Shown here piece after piece: positions 63,767 to 64,000 of a DNA stretch of 64,000 nucleotides; the first letter of the stretch is position 1, and each line of letters opens with the position of its first letter. Position numbers and translations under genes: made by a program. Origin of the DNA: Lactarius indigo (taxonomy: Eukaryota; Basidiomycota; Agaricomycetes; Russulales; Russulaceae). The stretch is taken from the NCBI GenBank assembly GCA_025766275.1, contig JAFKAC010000075.1, positions 124,001 to 188,000 on the forward strand. Reading direction: 5' to 3'. A model generated the notes under the pieces. The model ran no database searches. It was not told the origin of the DNA and saw nothing but the letters and a program-made list of their open reading frames with translations.

Positions 63767-64000
63767 GTGGGGGATATCGAAGTCAACTTAGTATACCGCC
63801 GAATCTTCGCCATTTATTAAATTCGTTGACAATAAAATGCAAAACGCCAACAGCACCAGATGGCTCCCCAATCAGAACAAAAGGTCGGACTATGAAAATA
63901 ATATAAAGGGCATATGCAAATCAGTAAGCTGCCCGGACAAAGGGCTGACTTAGTTGAGGTATCAGGAAACTAGTGGTAGGGTTTGCCAATTGGGGACCGT
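63767..64000. other. Upstream of the intact gene, no element recognised
   Basis: AT-rich sequence with no identifiable repeat; probably the promoter side of the 62-63.8 kb gene. Confidence 0.4.

Overview
The window looks like a repeat-rich, probably heterochromatic or subtelomeric segment of a basidiomycete (Agaricomycete, mushroom-type) nuclear genome. The basis is: short 45-60 bp introns with GT...AG ends and CTGAC/CTAAC-like branch sites; a Plavaka-type (CACTA superfamily) transposase pseudogene; an SPT5-like NGN/KOW gene; multi-copy Agaricomycete hypothetical families; Ty3/gypsy and Ty1/copia elements; a LINE; and a Coprina-like Penelope fragment beside telomere-like repeats. Family names are my recognition of motifs; no search was run.

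Layout. 1-3.8 kb: gypsy-type gag pieces on the minus strand, cut by other LTRs. 3.8-7.3 kb: a foldback element whose long inverted arms are made of ~62-bp tandem repeats, itself hit by a 690-bp solo LTR. 7.36-8.6 kb: a hAT-like foldback element. 9.1-10.7 kb: a small MITE, an LTR-like repeat and two solo LTRs with target-site duplications (TSDs). 10.7-13.6 kb: the 3' part of a Penelope-like reverse transcriptase followed by interstitial CCCTAAA tracts. 13.6-29.9 kb: a nested retrotransposon stack on the minus strand: gypsy gag B and its LTR, inserted in a LINE (711-aa upstream ORF, CCHC ORF, AP-endonuclease ORF), inserted in gypsy gag D; then a gypsy gag C split by a solo LTR and truncating a second copia element. 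30-30.9 kb: a 38-bp minisatellite of small inverted repeats ending in the same terminal motif as the 3.8-kb foldback. 30.9-33.2 kb: Plavaka transposase pseudogene.

34.9-43.9 kb is the most gene-like part: an SPT5-like (pseudo)gene, a ~110-bp-arm hairpin, a Myb/SANT gene, a small convergent gene fragment, a Plavaka N-terminal fragment and a large Agaricomycete-type zinc-finger/RNase-H-like gene whose eleventh codon is interrupted by a 2,137-bp palindromic element (43,921-46,057) with a 7-bp TSD. 46.5-49.6 kb seems to be a very decayed LTR element. 51.7-52.4 kb is a TA-flanked MITE. 52.6-54.1 kb holds a small coiled-coil gene and a related remnant.

54,975-61,818 is the freshest mobile element: a full copia retrotransposon with two 539-bp LTRs that I could not tell apart, a perfect CGTGG TSD, a half-tRNA (initiator Met) primer-binding site and one gag-pol frame broken only at two homopolymer runs. 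62.1-63.8 kb is an intact seven-exon gene of unknown function. The mobile parts document successive insertions; the host-like genes show no clear operon-like or pathway relationship.
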